NCBI GenBank assembly: GCA_036924285.1
Contig: JAYKYS010000004.1
Coordinates: forward strand, 19,872,001 to 19,936,000
Direction of reading: 5' to 3'
DNA: 64,000 nucleotides
From: Asterella californica
Lineage: Eukaryota; Streptophyta; Marchantiopsida; Marchantiales; Aytoniaceae
Positions 36,076-47,087 of this stretch are shown here, piece by piece; position 1 is the first letter of the stretch, and every line of letters begins with the position of its first letter. The notes under the pieces are model-generated. The model was not told the origin of the DNA. It ran no database searches and was given only the letters and a program-made list of their open reading frames with translations. A program made the position numbers and the translations under genes.

Positions 36076-39000
36076 AGGAGAGTTTTGAGTGAAATTGGCT
36101 CGTAGAGAAGCGCTTACGTCAGTTTTCATCGTCGTGATTTTGCGAGGAGAACTCCGAACGGCTTGTTTGGAGTCTCGGTGTAGCTAGATCTATCTACCAT
36201 AGATGACGAAAATCAAATCAAGCGATCCGTTTGGAAGGTGTGTGCGGTTTTAAGCCGTAAGAAGAAGTTTTTGAAAGTTCGATCACCTACGACCGAAACC
36301 AGTGATATCTCGGTTGTCGGGAGTCGGATCTGATAGTTCTTGAGGCCAACAGAGTCAGGAAGGAAAGCCTTATCAAGATATGAAGACCGTTTGGCGAAAG
36401 GAGAAAGTTCTCATATAGATTTTTGTGGTCCCACAATTCACAAGATTGGAGATTTTTTGAAAGTTTTAAAGTTAATAACGTATCTATGTAATTGAAGTAC
36501 CCTTATTACTTAAGATTACACCTTGCTTAGAGAGAAGAAGATCTTAAGGGCTTTTCGTAAGGAGAAGTCGACTTCTTCCGAAGCCGGAAGACACACATCT
36601 TCCGAGAAGACAGTGCACGCGACTGCATGGGTACCAACCACGCGCCACATAGACAAGAGATAGGTGTATCTACCAGGTAGTAACCATAGTAGTAAGTAAT
36701 TCGGGGTAACCCAAGGCATTCTCTAAATCGCGCAGGGAAGATACGGGTTGAGAGCACATTAGCACATAATCGCTTGCTGGCTGCTTCACGCATCAGAGAT
36801 CGACTATGCATTTGGGATCGATTTGCACCTTGGAGTATCGAAGTAGGTCGTGGAAGTAAGGAGAGTGAAATTGGGAACATCCAGGATCGAATTGGAGCGA
36901 GAGAGAGAGCGAGGCCGTTTTACAGCTAGGAAGCGCACATTCGAGCTGAGAGAAGTAAGGAATCCCTGAGGATTTCAAGAAGCAGATATCGAGGGTCGAT
37001 TAGGAACCAGAGAGAAGCTTCCGTGTAGTAGCAAGATTGATTGCAGTAGTAGAGGGGCGTAGTTCGAGCTTAACGACAGAAGCAGGATCGTGGTGACACA
37101 TCGAAGATGGAATTGAAGACCAGAAGCGTGCGGAAGGCTGACAGTGCAACAGAAGCAGCCGAAAGCAATCTTGAGGTTCTTCTCGGTGTTCTTTCTCTTT
37201 TCTCACCGCTTCTTGTCTCTGATTTGATGTGCCCTGCGCTTCTTCGGTCGTTTGGAGGAAGCCCATCGATCGATTTCCCTACCTTGGAATTCCCTCTGTG
37301 GAAATTGGACACGGAAGCGTTGGTCAATTTTCGACAGCCATCTTCTCACCATCTTCCCCATCTCTCATTCCTAAATTCGATCACCTAACTATCAATTTTC
37401 CTACCCTACCACGCCTTTGTTCTCGAATCTTTGGACAGAAAACGCTTCTGAAGATCGGATCATCTTTGGAAGACGCTTCTGAATGTCTGAACGTCATCGG
37501 AAGATGACTGTTTGCAATTCGTATCAAGATTCGATTTGATTGGAATTTGTGTTGAGAGAAGCTTGGTACGAATCCTGAGTGGAAAAAAAGATCTATTTTT
37601 TTCCATTGTCATTTTTTGAGCTTTAGCTCTCGACCAAAGAGAGAGGCACGTATGCTCGACCCGAACCTCAGAAATTCGAGGATCCTCAATTGAAAAATAA
37701 TTCTGTTTATGAACTTTACGGCCGAATAAAATATTTGGGCGTTGGGGTACGTGTCCTTGATGCTTCAATTTCAATAAAAAAAGAAACTTGTGAGTTGATT
37801 GTTGTTTCGCGAAGCTGGAAATTGAGAACCAGGCCTGTGCCTCCCAATCTTCCCGTCGTCTCAAATCCACATCTTCCTAGAGAGACTAGAAGGTTAGAAA
37901 GACTGGCAGAATGTGCGAGAAGAAGTGAAGATCTTTTACGGGTCTCTTCTGTCTGACCCATAGCAGCCTATTCCTTCTTCTTCCCTAACTTAGAAGAGAA
38001 TTGTGAGAAGCATTGGTGGCAGATCTGGAGAGAATGGTCGGGTCATGTCTTCTCGTCATGCAGCAAGTTTCTTCTGAGTGTGTATGAGAGATAAGGAGTC
38101 GGAAGAACATAGTATGAATGTTCCATGTCTGTTGTGAGGCTAGATTGCGTGTCGGAAGCCGAAGACAAGTGAAACCAGTGACTGGAAGCTTGGCTGCGGG
38201 AAGTATTCTGAGTACGTCAGTTAATCAGAAGCTGTCTCGGGAGGCCACTGTCACCGCAGGAGTCCGCAACCCTCTTTTGAATTTTTTGTATATCTGCTTC
38301 TCACGTATCTTGTATCTGCTGTTAAGAAGTAGGATGAAATGCAAGGTCGGTTGTCTTCTTGGGAATCCATGCAATGCCTTGCTTAGTTAGGATTGTTTAG
38401 ATATAGCTCGGAAGACGAGAGTTACATAGGAAGCACTGTTAGAATCCCGGAAGACGGAATAGTTGTCTTCTAGAAGACTAGATTCGTCTTCTGAGAGTGG
38501 AAGTTAGACTGTGAGGACTTGGGAAGGACTGAGCCTTCGACTCACAGCAAGTACGTGTGGCTTAGTGTAACAGAGACTCGAAGCATGTCGATGCATCCTT
38601 GAGGGTTGGTGTTATCCGTCATAGAATTGGCAGAGGCCAAACCCTTCATCAAGGAGTTGGGTCTCGACTTCTTCCTGTGGGACTGAAACCTCTCGGACCA
38701 AGGTCTTCTGGAGGAGGTTTGGACAGCACTGTCTCCGTGCAACCTTGTAACACACAAGAAAACCAAAAGATGCTCAAAAGTAGTAATTTAAAGATCGAAC
38801 CCATAGAGATGCAAATAAAGATCATCCAAAAGTAGTAAACATGTGACAAAGGTGATTCTTTATAGTTGTCTTTTATTCTCACGGGCAGAACTCAGTCCCT
38901 GTAGAGATCAAACTCAGGTCTATCCAACAAGACAGAGTTGGTAATCCTGACAAATAACAGAACATGTACTAAACAGGTCAGGGACCTCAAGAAAAATATG

Positions 39001-39711
39001 CAATATTTCAATTTCTTTTTTTGCAGTTGCGACTGATCATTATATTCGAATTGATCCGAAGATAATCTTAAGATCACTATTCTCAAAATGATCCGAAGAT
39101 TCATAATTATATATTTGCATAAAAGATGCAAACATGTTACTACCAATAAATGAAAATATGTTGAAAGATGACGATTGTGACTTACATAAAATTATAAACT
39201 ACTTCTTTAGTATCCGAAGATAATTTTATTATGGCTTTCAAAGACTATATTAATCTTCATCGTCTTTTTACGTTCATCCACATCTCTAGAGTTTCACTTT
39301 CACATATATCACCTTATGAGACTCGTGAAATGAAGTGGATTTAACTTTTGAGATTCATCTTCACAGATTTCATCTTCTAGGATTATGAGCTATTGCAACT
39401 GCATAGCCCTCACAATGTCACTACATGCGTATCTTCTTGTTTTCACATGCCATAGTGTATGTTCTAATACAAACTATATGTTCTCTAAGACTCACAGTTA
39501 GACGGAAGTGATCATATCACACTCGATGCAACTCCAGTATAGCACTGTCATCGAATTGCATATGTGCACATTTAGTGCAGTATATCATATCGCTATAAGT
39601 GCTAATTTCATTTGACTGCATTACTATGATATATCCTATCACAGTAAGTGCGAATGTCTTGTTGTACTCATTGCGAGTAGCTATATCTTGCACTAAGCGT
39701 GAAAAATTTAG
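36076..39711. other. Interior of the TIR-bounded segment, no gene
   Basis: About 3.6 kb without a recognised protein. The 36530-38560 part is rich in GGAAGAC/GTCTTC words (for example near 36590, 37480, 38410-38490), as in some LTR promoters. The 39480-39711 part belongs to the GTGC-word family. ORFs such as 37107-37388 and 38118-38390 show no domain. Confidence 0.4.
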
Positions 39712-39715
39712 ACGC

Positions 39716-41544
39716 TGTCGAGTTGAGAGTCTTTCTTGGGGAGGGTAGACCTCCTGACTGTGATAGATCAGAGAGAAATGACCAGAAAGGAAGATAGGTC
39801 GCTGCAGACGATGAAATCTCAAAACACAGCCTCTTGTGCCCACCAATTGCAACACAAACACTCAATCATGCACTCAGGTACACAAATATGTCTCTCCGAA
39901 GTAGAAATAGCTTTATTTCAGTGTCAACTGCTTCACTGTTTAAGAGAATATCTCTCTCCTCCTCTCCTGAGTCCGTCTCAGCTGAAAATTCCAAGGAATT
40001 TGATCTCACGACAACCAAATCCTTATCAAAAACAATCCCCTTCAAATAAACCGCCCTGTCCGTTCAATTCTACCTCCAAACCTCAAAACTGTGCATCATA
40101 TGAGGTTCTTGTCTCCAAAACACTTTCCTGTCTCTCTCACGATCTCCCCTGCTCACTCTATTCAATTCTGTCAGAAAAATCAATCCCTACTCAGCCTCCA
40201 AGCTTCTCAGCGTCTCCTCTCCTCAATCCACTCAATTCTGTCAGAAAAATCAATCCCCACTCAGCCTCCAAGCTTCTCATCGTCTCCTCTCCTCAATCCA
40301 CTCAATTCTGCCAGAAAAATCGATCCCTACTCAGCCTCCAAGCTTCTCAGCGTCTCCTCCCCTCAATCCCTAATTCTGCTCCTTTTTCCTCCTTCCGCCT
40401 CAGTTCTCTCAGAAAGCTCCCTTGAAAAGTGTCCCCGATCTCCAGCCGTCGCAGGTACTTAACCTAAAAGTTAAGGCCCCAGCTTAAGCTGCCCCCCTGC
40501 TGTCCTTATAAGTGCAGTCACTTATCACAAGCAGGGCCCTAGCTTAAGCTGCCCCCCTGCTGTCCTTATGCGTACAAAGCATTTTTTACAAAGTTGACCC
40601 TTTTTTAATATAAGTTTCGCAGTTGTCTCTCCAACTCTATCCCTACACTGATAAAGGTTCACATAACCTCATTCCTCATCGCAAGACTACTCGATGACTA
40701 TTTAACTATTTAGCAAAAGTTTCCTGTGCTCTTGATGCCATCCTGAATATACTACAAGCCATCCAATGTAGGCCGAAGCCCTTACACTTATGAGGCTGCC
40801 CCACAGGGCTTACAGCCCCCTCATATGCGCACCAGGTATCTCCCATAGTATATTCAGGATGGCATGCGGAGGCTTAGGCCAAGAAGCCCACGATTAAGGG
40901 AGATACCGGTCTCCCGCCCCTAGGTATACAGGACATGGCTGAATACCCAACATAGACTCCCATCCGGGAGGCCAACACGCCAGAATAGGAACCAGAGGCC
41001 AGGAGGGATTGATCCTGAGACCACTTCCCTCCTAGGCAGGCGCCTTATCACTGGGATGGCCTCTAGTTCAGTTTGTACATATGCTTTACTAAGGAAATTT
41101 TCCTGTAAAGTCTTTACTAGCCTTTTCTGTGCTAACTTCTCTATACAACTCCGTTTTAAACGAGTAAAGAGTCAAAACTATAGTACTTGTGAACACCTAC
41201 ACACTCACGCAATCAGATTCTGAGTTCGAGTCACGAGTAAGAATCGACAGATTTCCCTCTATCGCATATTTTTTAGTTTAAAACACGTACTAACTACTAC
41301 TTGAAGCACTTTCTGTCAAAACTAGAAGCATGAGGTCGCTCTCCTCGTCGAACTTCACATTCTGGTGTCTTTCGACTCCCTCAGGGGTGATATTCCAACC
41401 CAAGCTAGGGGGCAGCTTGTCAAGCATGGCCCCAGCTAAGCTCCTGCCTAGCTTGTTAAGCTGCAGGGCAGCTTCCTTTACACAGTATAGAAAAATTCTC
41501 TTTGCAACTAGTTTTCACTGTACAGATCCATGTACAACACGACA
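39716..41544. repeat. LTR of element 2, 3' copy in element orientation
   Basis: 1829 bp. Internal structure: a 70-bp tandem triplication (40161-40370) and a direct pair of AGCTTAAGCTGCCCCCCTGC at about 40484 and 40543. A 229-codon plus-strand frame across the triplication is a repeat artefact. The adjoining 41545-41556 reads GGAAGGGGTGAA on the minus strand, a good polypurine tract. Confidence 0.95.
40161..40370. repeat. 70-bp tandem triplication inside the LTR
   Basis: Units start at 40161, 40231 and 40301, each beginning TTCAATTCTG or CTCAATTCTG and containing CTCAGCCTCCAAGCTTCTCA. The same triplication is in the other LTR at 48282-48491, so it predates this insertion. Position in the LTR suggests an enhancer array. 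Confidence 0.9.
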
Positions 41545-41589
41545 TTCACCCCTTCCAAACCTGCACATCCTCTGGTATGTGCCAATCCA

Positions 41590-42834
41590 TCATTGACCCT
41601 CGTGGTCCTCCAAATCGTCTTCGCTCTCCTCGACCGCCTCAGATAGGTCTTCATTTGCTCCTGTCTGCTCTGAACTTAAGAACTCAGCTAGCTCCACAGT
41701 CTCCCTTCTCTTCTTGAATAACTTCACTCGTTTCCCAGCAACTAGAAGTCTTAAGGGCGTGCCATCTAACTCTTGCAAGGAATAAGTAGCATTCTGATGT
41801 ACATCAAAGACAAGGTATGGACCAAACCACCTTCTCGAAAACTTTCGAACTGTAGAGTGTTGGTTCTCCAACGTGCTGTCGTATACCAACACCCAGTCTC
41901 CAACTTGTATCAGTTTTGGTCGAAGTCTATGAGTCTTATCAAACCTCTCCTTGTTCCCTAGTCGAGCTGCCTTCAGCCGTCGCTGCGCTTCAGCGAGATC
42001 CTCCTCTCTACATTCTAGCTGTCTGATTCGTAGCGAGAGAAGCTGCACACGGTCCACATTGTCCTCCCATGGCAAGGTAGCCCAGGTAGGAAAGTCTTCT
42101 TCTGCTGACATCATCGGTTTCTGTCCTAACATTAACTCAACAGGCATGTACCCTGTAGTAGAACAATGTGTTGTTCTATCCGCCCATAAAGCAAAAGGGA
42201 GTAACCTAGGCCACTCTCTATGCTTACCATCACACGCCTTCACCAAAGCCTGAACTATCGATGGATGTCCTCGCTCGCTCTTGCCAATCCCCTCTGGATT
42301 CATCGCAGTGGTAAGCTTGAGCTTCACACCATATCAAGCAAAAAACTCTTTCGCTTCCGTACCACGTAGTTCTCCTCTATCTGCCCGTAGCCTTCCTACA
42401 GACCCATATCTACAGATAATATCCTCAAGAACAAACTTACATATCCCCTCTGTAGTCTTCGTTCTCAAAGCTCGTCCTTCTACAAAGTTGGAGAGATCCT
42501 CACGAGCCAAAACCAAATATCGCATGCCCCATAACCCCAGAGGCATTACCACCAAGTCGAGAACCCACTGGAAGTGAATGCAAGGCGGATAAGTTGGCAC
42601 AAGACCGTCCCTATACCGGATCTTTGAGTAGAACTGACAATGCAAGCAGGAGCTGACGTAGTTCACCACATCCTGATACAGACCTTTCCACCAGTACCTC
42701 TCCTTCAACTTGGTGTAGGTAGCCCAAATCCCTCGATGTCCGGCCCATAAGGTATCATGGAACTCCTTCATTAGTTGCTGCTTAGTCTCTTGATCGTCCA
42801 CTACCCGTATGAACATCCCATCTCTCCTCTGTGG
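41590..42834 (-). pseudogene. Integrase of element 2, two TGA stops
   Basis: Continues the pol frame after the TGA at 42835-42837. The zinc-binding part shows HDTLWAGHRG and CLHCQ (H-x7-H, CX2C), then a catalytic core with LDLVVMP (first Asp) and RADRGE (second Asp). A TGA at 42334-42336 interrupts before the third acid in KSERGH. The C-terminal part has the GPY/F module (RRWFGPYLVFDV, NATYSLQE) and an acidic tail ending at 41590. No chromodomain. The frame is unchanged across both stops, so only point mutations separate it from an open frame. Confidence 0.85.
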
Positions 42835-45213
42835 TCATCTCCAAAGATACCCATCATGCAGAAGATAGTTGTAAGCTTGTTTCCTTATCTCCCTGAATTC
42901 TACTTTGCTCCATCTCTCCTGCCTCTCCAACAAGCTCAGATAATATCCTATATCACGAAGTCTACCTGTGTAAAGCTCCTCTCTAAACATCAACGGCTCC
43001 AAGTTTATAACCCGTCGATTAACCTGACAATGAGCATCCTGTCTCTCTTCTTCCTCAGCTTCTGAAATCATGACATCCTCATCCACAAATCGAGCCCTTG
43101 ACAACATATCTGCAACCATATTCTCCTTTCCCTTAATATGTTTCAGCTCTGGATTCAAGCTTCTAATATAGGCAATCCAACGTAACATTGCTATGTCTGG
43201 CGTGGTACAGTTGGATATCATGCCTAGTAGAGGTAGACAATCCGTTTCCAGGATTACATGAGCACCAATCAGAAACTCACGATCTGTCTTCATTGCTGTC
43301 ACCGCTCCCCACAACTCACGCTTCACCTGAGGATAATCTCGTTGCCTGTCTGTCAAGATCCTAGCTCCAAACCTAGAGGTAAGCCGCAATCCATCCGCAT
43401 CATCTTGACCTATCGCCCAGCCAATTGCCTTTGGGCTAGTATCTACTGTGACAATGACAGGTCTTCCACATCCATAGTCTATTCTTCTCAAAATAGGCGG
43501 AGACTGTAGAGCCTCCTTCAACCTATTCATAGCTTCTCGATGGACCGAGGTCCATATAAACCTCTTACCCTTCCTCAATAATGCATACAAAGGCTCAGCA
43601 ACATGAGCATAATGAGGAATGGATAAACGATAAAATACACAAGCACCTAGAAAGCGTCGAACCTCTGTGATATTCCTACAGTCTGTCATCCTTGCTATGG
43701 CTTCAACCTTCTCGGGGTTTGGTCGCCTTCCAAAAGCGCCACACAGATGTCCAACCACTAAAATCTCAGACACGCCAAACTTGGACTTAGCTCCTGACAG
43801 GGTGAGATGTACCTCCTCCAGACGAGTCAAGATATGTTCTACATCCCTGATATGGTCTGCAACAAACCTTCTACATCCATTCGCAAGTACTGCTTCATCC
43901 TTGTCTTCAACCGCGCAACCCTTTATAGGAATATCATCTAGAAATGGAATGGTAACATCAGGCACAAACTCCCTTAGTACCTTATGCATCGCATTCTGCA
44001 TATGAGCCACCGAGTTCGTCGCTCCTTGTGGAAGAGTACACATCCGCATCAATCCCAGGGGCGTACGCATAGTAGTTAAATCCCTACTCTCCACAGCCAG
44101 CTGGAATTGATCATAACCAGAATATAGATCTCCTATTGAATAGATAGCTCTCCTTGCAAATGCCTCTGCTACCTCTTCAATCACAGGACCCGTCCCAACG
44201 TTACGAATGGTTACGTTATTCGCAGGCTGTAGGTCTTGAATAAAACGCAAAGCTCCTGACTTCTTGGGTACAGTGAACCACCTGCTAGAATATGGCCCCA
44301 TAGACGGCTCAAGTATCCCCATCTGTACCTTCTCCTTCAACAACCCGATGAGTTTAGGCAATAAAGCACGAGGAACTGGGATCGGTTTCAGGTCCCAAGG
44401 CACATGAGGGATTGTGAATATAACCATAGGTGCTATAACCTGCGGGTCCACACAACCTATCTCCTCTGCTGAAAAAGAGAATGCTTTACCATGCTTTACT
44501 ACCATCTGTTCAAACACTGTCTTCTCGACCTCAGTCAAGAATTCACCCCCTCCTATCTGGAGCTCCTTCAATGTCTCCTCAGTAAACTGGTGCCCTACTC
44601 GTCTATGATCACGCAATATAGGTTCAGTCCCCACTAACTGTACTTGCTGCTGGGAGTTAGCAGGTAGTTGAGCTGCTACCGGTCTTACCTTTCTCAGTAC
44701 AGATTTGTACTTCGCATGGACGTCTGCTTCCTGAGGGAGTGCACACCAACAACTTACTTCTCTCCCTTCATTATTCTGCATCGGATGAGAAAAGAACTGC
44801 AGGTATGTAGCAATCTCTTTATATATGCATCGAGAGTGGATAGGGATCACCACCACACTATTTTTCCCCTCCACCAATCTACTCACATTGTCTAACCAAC
44901 CAACAGCTGACTGTACAGACATAAACTCTTCAAACAAACCAGAAACCACTTCGTCTTCAGATAGAACTCCTACACGCCACAACCCTGATACCTGTTTCAC
45001 CATCCATCTTTTTGTATTTTCCTCCATATCTTCAACTCTTGTAAATCGGCTCCACCCGTCTGCCTCAAACATCAGCAATCCAGACTGCCAACTCTGTACA
45101 CCACACATGTATCCAGACCTTTGTACATGTCTCGCTTCCAACCCTGACGGGACCTCAACAGTAGGTTCTACACCCCTGTCTTCCCGCTCTACAGGAGTGG
45201 ATTGCGAAAAACC
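42835..45213 (-). CDS. Reverse transcriptase and RNase H of element 2
   Basis: The frame opens after TAA at 45214-45216 and overlaps the protease frame by about 25 nt. It has no ATG at its head; the first convenient codon is TTG at 45141, which argues for frameshift translation. RT blocks: PRALLPKLIGLLKEKVQMG, LRFIQDLQPANNVT, YSGYDQFQLA, and the catalytic FLDDIPI (about residue 400 after 45141). Then LTLSGAKSKFGV and RRFLGACVFYR, RNase H starting VTVDTSPKAIGWAI, and DMLSRARF at its end. An N-terminal stretch of about 180 residues before RT has no clear match. The frame ends at the TGA at 42835, beyond which integrase follows. Confidence 0.9.
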   Translation of the reverse strand, partial: GFSQSTPVEREDRGVEPTVEVPSGLEARHVQRSGYMCGVQSWQSGLLMFEADGWSRFTRVEDMEENTKRWMVKQVSGLWRVGVLSEDEVVSGLFEEFMSVQSAVGWLDNVSRLVEGKNSVVVIPIHSRCIYKEIATYLQFFSHPMQNNEGREVSCWCALPQEADVHAKYKSVLRKVRPVAAQLPANSQQQVQLVGTEPILRDHRRVGHQFTEETLKELQIGGGEFLTEVEKTVFEQMVVKHGKAFSFSAEEIGCVDPQVIAPMVIFTIPHVPWDLKPIPVPRALLPKLIGLLKEKVQMGILEPSMGPYSSRWFTVPKKSGALRFIQDLQPANNVTIRNVGTGPVIEEVAEAFARRAIYSIGDLYSGYDQFQLAVESRDLTTMRTPLGLMRMCTLPQGATNSVAHMQNAMHKVLREFVPDVTIPFLDDIPIKGCAVEDKDEAVLANGCRRFVADHIRDVEHILTRLEEVHLTLSGAKSKFGVSEILVVGHLCGAFGRRPNPEKVEAIARMTDCRNITEVRRFLGACVFYRLSIPHYAHVAEPLYALLRKGKRFIWTSVHREAMNRLKEALQSPPILRRIDYGCGRPVIVTVDTSPKAIGWAIGQDDADGLRLTSRFGARILTDRQRDYPQVKRELWGAVTAMKTDREFLIGAHVILETDCLPLLGMISNCTTPDIAMLRWIAYIRSLNPELKHIKGKENMVADMLSRARFVDEDVMISEAEEEERQDAHCQVNRRVINLEPLMFREELYTGRLRDIGYYLSLLERQERWSKVEFREIRKQAYNYLLHDGYLWR

Positions 45214-47087
45214 TTACATCTCTTCGTCTGAGAATCTCTAAGGGTTTGTCTGTTCCGCTCATGTCTTGAACGAACCGTCAAAAACTGTACTGAGTACTTG
45301 TCATCAGGACTCAGAACTCTAGCATAATGAGACCCATCGTTCATCACCTTTGTCTCCATCCGAACAGCGGTGATGTATGGTTGACCCAGTATGACAGGAT
45401 AGGAGGCAGATGACTGTACAAAGAAATGCTGATCAACCTCTACATCCCCAATCCTTACACGCATATTGGGACAAGCTCCGTATAACTCACCCTTTTGGTT
45501 ATTTGCAGCTCGAAGCACCCAACCATGATTCCTTTCGATTGGCCGCTGTCCCTTTTCATACACCTCCTTGGAAATGATGTTGATCTCCGACCCGTGATCC
45601 ACAAGTGCAGGTACTGGCTCAGAAAGTCCTCCAAGTCGAACTTGCGTCTCTGTTGTCGCTCTTGCCCAGTGCTTCTCCTTGAAATCACTGTCTGCGCGTG
45701 ACCCATCCTCTTCAAATTCTTCATCTTCATTCTCAATAACAGCAGGACCAGCAACCCATGCCTCATACTTATCATCTCCGAACTGATCAACACCAATAGC
45801 ATCTACTGCTCCAACCATCTGATTACTTACTTGTTCAGTCAATACCTGTCTCTTTCTCTTCATGATGTCTATTATCAACTCATGAAACTCTCTCTTTGCG
45901 ATACCAAGCACTTCACGAAGAGTAAACTCAACTCTAGCATCCAAAATGCGTTGCTCTAGAACAGCACGCAAGTCTGTTGTTGTTTCGATGTCTGCCGCTA
46001 ACTTGTAAGCTGGAGCTTTTCCCTTCTCCTGTGCTGTAAACCTCTTTCCCCGTACTCTATCTGTAGCAGTAGTCTCTTGTGGCAAATCCTGTACACCTTC
46101 CATAGGATCTACTGCAGGTGGTGGAGCTGTAGAGGTAGAAGGTATATCCTCTGCAGCAGGAAATCTTCCAGCTGGTACAGATGGTGATGGTTCTGCTGCT
46201 CTCCTTCTTGTAACCCTCCGACGGTCACTGTCCTCTGGTACTCCTGCATCTAAATCGAAAGCGTCTCGTCTTCTTTTGTCTTCGATCATGGCATCTTGTT
46301 CACCACTCGTCTCTAAAAACGCTCGAATAGAAGTTGCATCTACTGGGTCTCTCCATCCAGTAGCTCTCCTAATGCTCTCAGCACCTCTCTTCATCATTTC
46401 AACCGGAACCTCAACAGCCTGCTCAACCATAGTTGGATTAGAGCGCACCTCAACTCTCCCAGTATATACATCAGCCTCCGCAGGACCCGCAGTCATCGCT
46501 ATAGTATTCGCACCAGTAAGTGCTGGAAGAGAACTCCTCATTCCTCCTCTTCCAAAATATGTGTTCAGAGGCTGCCCAGTGGCGGTTAGATACAACCTGT
46601 TGTTCTGATAGTTGACTACGCCCTCTCGCAAGGCAACCGCCAAGTCTTGACAGTCTCCTCTCAGATGATCTGGACTATCGCACCAAATACATCTCCTGGT
46701 AAAGGTTCCTCCTATGGGTCGGGCACCTGGTGCAACAGGTCGTTGATCTCTCCTCAAGTCTGCCATCTCAACCCTCAAATCTCTCAACTGTTGAGTAAGT
46801 TCTTCTATCAAGTTATGTTGATTTCGGTTCTCAACAGGTCGCTGCTGCTGTCTAGGTCCTCTCTGTGCTGGGATAGGTACTGCAGGCGCTTGAGGAACCA
46901 CTTGGGGAACCACTATTGGTGCTTGAGGAATCACAATAGGTGCTTGAGGTATTGCAGGAGGAGCTACAGGAACAAGAGGAGCTACTCTCTGCTCTGGCAA
47001 GGTCTCTGGCTGCAGTACCATCCTACCACGACGTTGTCTAGCAAGGGTAGATACTGCTTCTTCTACTCTCCTCCAATCAGATGTAAC
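45189..47087 (-). CDS. Nucleocapsid and protease of element 2
   Basis: 633-codon frame lying -1 to gag. It starts usefully at the G7 run (47087-47093) where gag can slip. Contents: basic stretch (ARQRRGRMV), a PQAP-rich linker, knuckle CIWCDSPDHLRGDC (CX2CX4HX4C), a long polar region, and an aspartic protease with PALVDHGSEINIIS. The active-site triplet is Asp-His-Gly, where Asp-Ser/Thr-Gly is common. After it comes the flap and YPVILGQPYITAV region. It ends at TAG 45189 inside the overlap with pol. Confidence 0.88.
   Translation of the reverse strand, partial: VTSDWRRVEEAVSTLARQRRGRMVLQPETLPEQRVAPLVPVAPPAIPQAPIVIPQAPIVVPQVVPQAPAVPIPAQRGPRQQQRPVENRNQHNLIEELTQQLRDLRVEMADLRRDQRPVAPGARPIGGTFTRRCIWCDSPDHLRGDCQDLAVALREGVVNYQNNRLYLTATGQPLNTYFGRGGMRSSLPALTGANTIAMTAGPAEADVYTGRVEVRSNPTMVEQAVEVPVEMMKRGAESIRRATGWRDPVDATSIRAFLETSGEQDAMIEDKRRRDAFDLDAGVPEDSDRRRVTRRRAAEPSPSVPAGRFPAAEDIPSTSTAPPPAVDPMEGVQDLPQETTATDRVRGKRFTAQEKGKAPAYKLAADIETTTDLRAVLEQRILDARVEFTLREVLGIAKREFHELIIDIMKRKRQVLTEQVSNQMVGAVDAIGVDQFGDDKYEAWVAGPAVIENEDEEFEEDGSRADSDFKEKHWARATTETQVRLGGLSEPVPALVDHGSEINIISKEVYEKGQRPIERNHGWVLRAANNQKGELYGACPNMRVRIGDVEVDQHFFVQSSASYPVILGQPYITAVRMETKVMNDGSHYARVLSPDDKYSVQFLTVRSRHERNRQTLRDSQTKRCKVFRNPLL
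45207..45211 (-). promoter_or_regulatory. Possible second -1 shift site, protease to pol
   Basis: The protease frame reads AAG GTT TTT CGC; pol reads GGT TTT TCG one base back. The run of five T allows re-pairing in the A site, but the P site would mismatch. Weaker than the G7 site; an indel is equally possible. Confidence 0.3.

Noticed and set aside
40161..40370. CRISPR-like spacing in tandem repeats
   Set aside because: Units are contiguous 70-bp tandem repeats with no unique spacers, in a eukaryotic LTR.
39736..40425. 229-codon plus-strand ORF, present in both LTRs
   Set aside because: It lies wholly inside the LTR, antisense to the element, and owes its length to the 70-bp triplication. 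No domain.
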